Below, piece by piece: positions 61,252 through 64,000 of a stretch of DNA of 64,000 nt; the stretch's first letter is position 1, and each line of letters opens with the position of its first letter. The notes beneath the pieces were generated by a model. It had not been told where the DNA came from. It was given only the letters and a program-made list of their open reading frames with translations, and did not search any database. The stretch covers positions 62,001 through 126,000 of the forward strand of contig NZ_FOGP01000002.1 of the NCBI RefSeq assembly GCF_900111255.1, written 5' to 3'. This DNA is from Parafannyhessea umbonata (GTDB lineage Bacteria > Actinomycetota > Coriobacteriia > Coriobacteriales > Atopobiaceae). The translations under genes and the position numbers were made by a program.

Positions 61252-63939
61252 CTACGAGAAGTCGGAGATCTGGTCCTTGAGCTGAGCGATGGTCTGCTCG
61301 AGCTCGGCCTGCTGGGCGCGCTTCTTCTCGATGACGGCGGGAGCGGCCTTTGCGACGAAGCCGGCGTTGCCAAGGGTCCTCGAGACGGAGGCGAGGTCCT
61401 TCTCGGCCTTCGCGAGCTCCTTCTCCAGGCGCTTCGCCTCTGCGGCGAGATCCACAAGACCACCGAGCTCGACAAAGATCTCGAGGGTGCCGTCGGCGGC
61501 GCTGACCGATCCCTCGGGCTTCTCCTGGCCGTCGGACACGGCGAGCGCGCTCACGCGGCCGACGGAGCGAATGAAGGCATCCTGGGCAGCGAGGACGTCA
61601 GCGTCCTCCTGGGAGCAGCGAACCGCGACCGCGAGCTCGGCCTTGGGAGACAGGCGGTAGCGGGCGCGCGTGGAGCGAACCGCGGAAACGACGCGCCTAG
61701 CAAGGTCGAAGTCGTGCTCTGCCTTGTCGTTGACGAACCCGGCGAAGTCGGCAGGCTCGGGCCACTTGGCGACCATGAGGAACTGCGCGTCATGGTCGTC
61801 GAGGCCGGAGGCCGGCAGGGCGTCCCAGACGCTCTCGGTGACGAACGGCATGACCGGGTGCAGAAGGCGCATAGATGCATCGAGAACGAACACGAGGTTG
61901 CGCTGGACCTGCAGCTTCTCGTCGGGCGTGCCGTCCAGGAGGCGGCCCTTGCACAGCTCGATGTACCAGTCGCAGACCTCACCCCAGAAGAAGGACTGGA
62001 TGTTGCGAGAGTAGTCACCGAAGTTGTAGCTCTCAAGCTGCTCGGTCGACTCGGCGACGACCTTCGCGAGGCGGGAGAGCATCCAGGCGTCCTCGGGCGT
62101 CTCTGCCTTCGGGTCGCCCGGGACATAACCCTCGAGGTTCATCTGGACGAAGCGGCTGGCATTCCAGATCTTGGTGACGAACGACCTGGCCTGCTCGGTA
62201 CGCGGGCTGTCGATGAGCTCCCTCGTCTTCTTGTCGATGTTGGCATCGAACTTGACGTCCTGGTTGTTGGTGATGAGTGTCAGCAGGTTGTAGCGCATAG
62301 CGTCCGCACCGTACTTCTCCATGAGGTCCATGGGGTTGACGCCGTTGCCCTTCGACTTCGACATGCGGCTTCCGTCCTTCGCCAGGATGGTCGCGTAGAT
62401 ATACACGTCGTGGAACGGAATCTGGTCCGTGAAGTAGAGCGAGCTCATGATCATGCGGGCGACCCACAGTGCGATGATGTCGCGCGCGGTGACGAGGACC
62501 TTGGTCGGGTGGTGCTGGGCGAGCTCCTCGTTGTCGTCAGGCCAGCCCTGGGTGGCAAAGGTCCACAGCTGCGAGGAGAACCACGTGTCAAGGACATCCT
62601 CGTCCTGGTGAACGTGGTGGCCTCCGCACTTCGGGCAGACGTCGGCGTCCTCCATAAGTGCGTCTTCCCAGCCGCAGTCCTCGCAATAGAACACGGGGAT
62701 GCGGTGGCCCCACCAGAGCTGACGGCTGATGCACCAGTCCTTGAGGTTCTCCATCCAGGTGAGGTAGGTCTGGGTCCAACGCTCGGGGTGGAAGGTCACC
62801 TCGCCGCTCTTCACGACCTCGGTCGCGCGCTCCTTGAGCTTGTCGACGGCGACGAACCACTGCTCGCTCAGCCACGGCTCGAGCGCCGTGTCGCAGCGAT
62901 AGCAGTGCATGACGGAGTGGTCGAGCTCCTCGATGTGGTCGAGCAGGCCGTGCTCGTCGAACCAAGCGACGACGGCCTCGCGGCACTCGTCGCGGTCCAT
63001 TCCGCTAAACTCGCCGTAACCGTCCACCACGTGGGCGGTCTCGTCGAAGATATTGATCTGCTCGAGGTCGTGCGTCTGGCCCATGGCGTAGTCGTTGGGG
63101 TCGTGGGCGGGCGTGACCTTGACGAAGCCGGTGCCAAAGTTGGCGTCGACGTGCCAGTCGGAGAAGATCTCTATCTCGCGGTTGACGATCGGGAGCATGA
63201 CCTTCTTGCCGATGAGCTTCTGCTTCTCGGGGTCGGAGGGACTCACCGCGATGCCAGTGTCGCCGAGCATCGTCTCGGGACGGGTCGTCGCGACGGTGAT
63301 GTACTCGATGCCGTCGACGGGCTCGACCAGCGGGTAGCGAAGGAACCAGAGGTGGCCCTTCTCGTCGTGGTACTCGGCCTCGTCGTCAGAAATGGCCGTG
63401 CGACAATGGGGGCACCAGTTGACGATGCGCTTGCCGCGATAGATCAGGCCGTCGTGGTACCAGTCGACGAAGACCCTGCGGACGGCCTTCGAGAACTCGG
63501 GGCTCATCGTAAACTTCTCATCGTCGAAGTCGATGGAGCATCCCATGCGCTTGATCTGGCTGACGATCGTTCCACCGTACTCGTGGGTCCAGTCCCAACA
63601 GGCGTCGAGGAACTTCTCGCGGCCAATCTCGAGGCGGGAAACGCCCTCGCTCTTGAGCTTCTTGTCGACCTTGGTCTGAGTCGCGATGCCGGCATGGTCG
63701 GTGCCCAGAATCCAGCGGGTCGAGCGGCCGCGCATGCGGTTGTAGCGGATGAAGGTGTCCTGGATGGTGTCGTCCATCGCGTGGCCCATGTGCAGGATGC
63801 CCGTAACGTTGGGCGGCGGGATTACGACAGTGCAGTCTCCCACTCCCTTACTGCGCTGGTAGCATCCGGCGCTCATCCACTTATCGATGAGCTCGGGCTC
63901 TGCCGACTGAGGATCGTAGTTCTTAGGCATTTCTTCCAC
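61252..63939 (-). CDS. valS: Valyl-tRNA synthetase
   Basis: Class I synthetase of about 895 residues. HIGH is HMGH (in GILHMGHAMDD), KMSKS is RMSKSKG, the editing domain follows the GTDHAGIATQTKVDK segment, and a C-terminal coiled-coil (about 830-893, rich in KRLEKEL) matches the usual ValRS tail. The frame is open from GTG at 63939 with AAGGCGG eight bases before it; ATG at 63930 is also possible but has only a close GGAAG. The upstream region lies almost entirely outside the window. Confidence 0.96.
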   Translation of the reverse strand: MEEMPKNYDPQSAEPELIDKWMSAGCYQRSKGVGDCTVVIPPPNVTGILHMGHAMDDTIQDTFIRYNRMRGRSTRWILGTDHAGIATQTKVDKKLKSEGVSRLEIGREKFLDACWDWTHEYGGTIVSQIKRMGCSIDFDDEKFTMSPEFSKAVRRVFVDWYHDGLIYRGKRIVNWCPHCRTAISDDEAEYHDEKGHLWFLRYPLVEPVDGIEYITVATTRPETMLGDTGIAVSPSDPEKQKLIGKKVMLPIVNREIEIFSDWHVDANFGTGFVKVTPAHDPNDYAMGQTHDLEQINIFDETAHVVDGYGEFSGMDRDECREAVVAWFDEHGLLDHIEELDHSVMHCYRCDTALEPWLSEQWFVAVDKLKERATEVVKSGEVTFHPERWTQTYLTWMENLKDWCISRQLWWGHRIPVFYCEDCGWEDALMEDADVCPKCGGHHVHQDEDVLDTWFSSQLWTFATQGWPDDNEELAQHHPTKVLVTARDIIALWVARMIMSSLYFTDQIPFHDVYIYATILAKDGSRMSKSKGNGVNPMDLMEKYGADAMRYNLLTLITNNQDVKFDANIDKKTRELIDSPRTEQARSFVTKIWNASRFVQMNLEGYVPGDPKAETPEDAWMLSRLAKVVAESTEQLESYNFGDYSRNIQSFFWGEVCDWYIELCKGRLLDGTPDEKLQVQRNLVFVLDASMRLLHPVMPFVTESVWDALPASGLDDHDAQFLMVAKWPEPADFAGFVNDKAEHDFDLARRVVSAVRSTRARYRLSPKAELAVAVRCSQEDADVLAAQDAFIRSVGRVSALAVSDGQEKPEGSVSAADGTLEIFVELGGLVDLAAEAKRLEKELAKAEKDLASVSRTLGNAGFVAKAAPAVIEKKRAQQAELEQTIAQLKDQISDFS

Positions 63940-64000
63940 GGTAATGACCGCCTTAGTACGCGCCCGACAGACGGTGTGGGCACTCGTGTCATGAGCGCGC

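Overview
The window looks like chromosomal DNA of a high-GC, anaerobic actinobacterium, most plausibly class Coriobacteriia (Olsenella/Atopobium-like). This is inferred from gene content: an arginine deiminase cluster with a YfcC-type antiporter, a cytosolic multi-cluster [FeFe] hydrogenase next to a NuoF/GltD-like subunit, acetate fermentation genes (pta, ackA), ATP-dependent PEP carboxykinase, UDP-galactopyranose mutase, a formate-activating one-carbon operon, and frequent GTG/TTG starts. No rRNA, CRISPR array, insertion sequence or prophage was seen. Almost all of the window is densely packed housekeeping and metabolic genes.

Layout: 1-5.9 kb (minus) is P-type ATPase, aconitase and a zinc-ribbon membrane protein. 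A tRNA-Arg(CCG) lies at 6.0 kb. 6.2-15.2 kb (plus) is a complete shikimate/aromatic block: DAHP synthase, tyrA, aroB, aroA, aroC, pheA, an aroE-aroK fusion, and a type II dehydroquinase carrying an N-terminal PTS EIIB-like domain. 15.2-17.8 kb holds a 5-formyl-THF cyclo-ligase, a SprT-like metallopeptidase and trpS. 17.9-22.9 kb (minus) is the arginine cluster (arcA, arcB, YfcC-type antiporter) followed by the decayed remnant of a second antiporter; no carbamate kinase is present. 23.5-26.8 kb (plus) is an RNA m5U methyltransferase, ferredoxin, Maf and a P1-family peptidase. 26.9-29.2 kb is a glycosyltransferase and glf. 29.4-38.9 kb is pta, the hydrogenase pair, pckA, a mutarotase-like protein, a GNAT protein and ackA. 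39-43 kb (minus) is HIT, xseB, xseA, a YugP-type peptidase and RNase D. 43-47.2 kb (plus) is a lipid-kinase-like protein, acyl-ACP thioesterase, Nudix, a small membrane protein, thyA and folA. 47.4-53.3 kb is mixed: lipoprotein, a PLP-fold protein lacking its lysine, thrS without TGS, HD protein, class I amidotransferase and a zinc-ribbon membrane protein. 53.5-58.8 kb (minus) is the folate operon fhs-fchA-folD-folE-folC, with a second cyclo-ligase and a beta-lactamase-fold hydrolase upstream. valS fills 61.3-63.9 kb.

How the parts fit: arginine deiminase and the phosphotransacetylase/acetate kinase pair supply ATP by substrate-level phosphorylation, and the hydrogenase unit disposes of reducing power. 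Fhs, FchA and FolD interconvert formate and methylene-THF, feeding thyA and purine synthesis. The aromatic block makes chorismate, phenylalanine and tyrosine precursors from PEP and erythrose-4-phosphate. The most unusual items are the EIIB-dehydroquinase fusion, the NuoF-like/GltD-like hydrogenase partner, the FolD that has lost cyclohydrolase residues beside a dedicated cyclohydrolase, and the lysine-less transsulfuration homologue.
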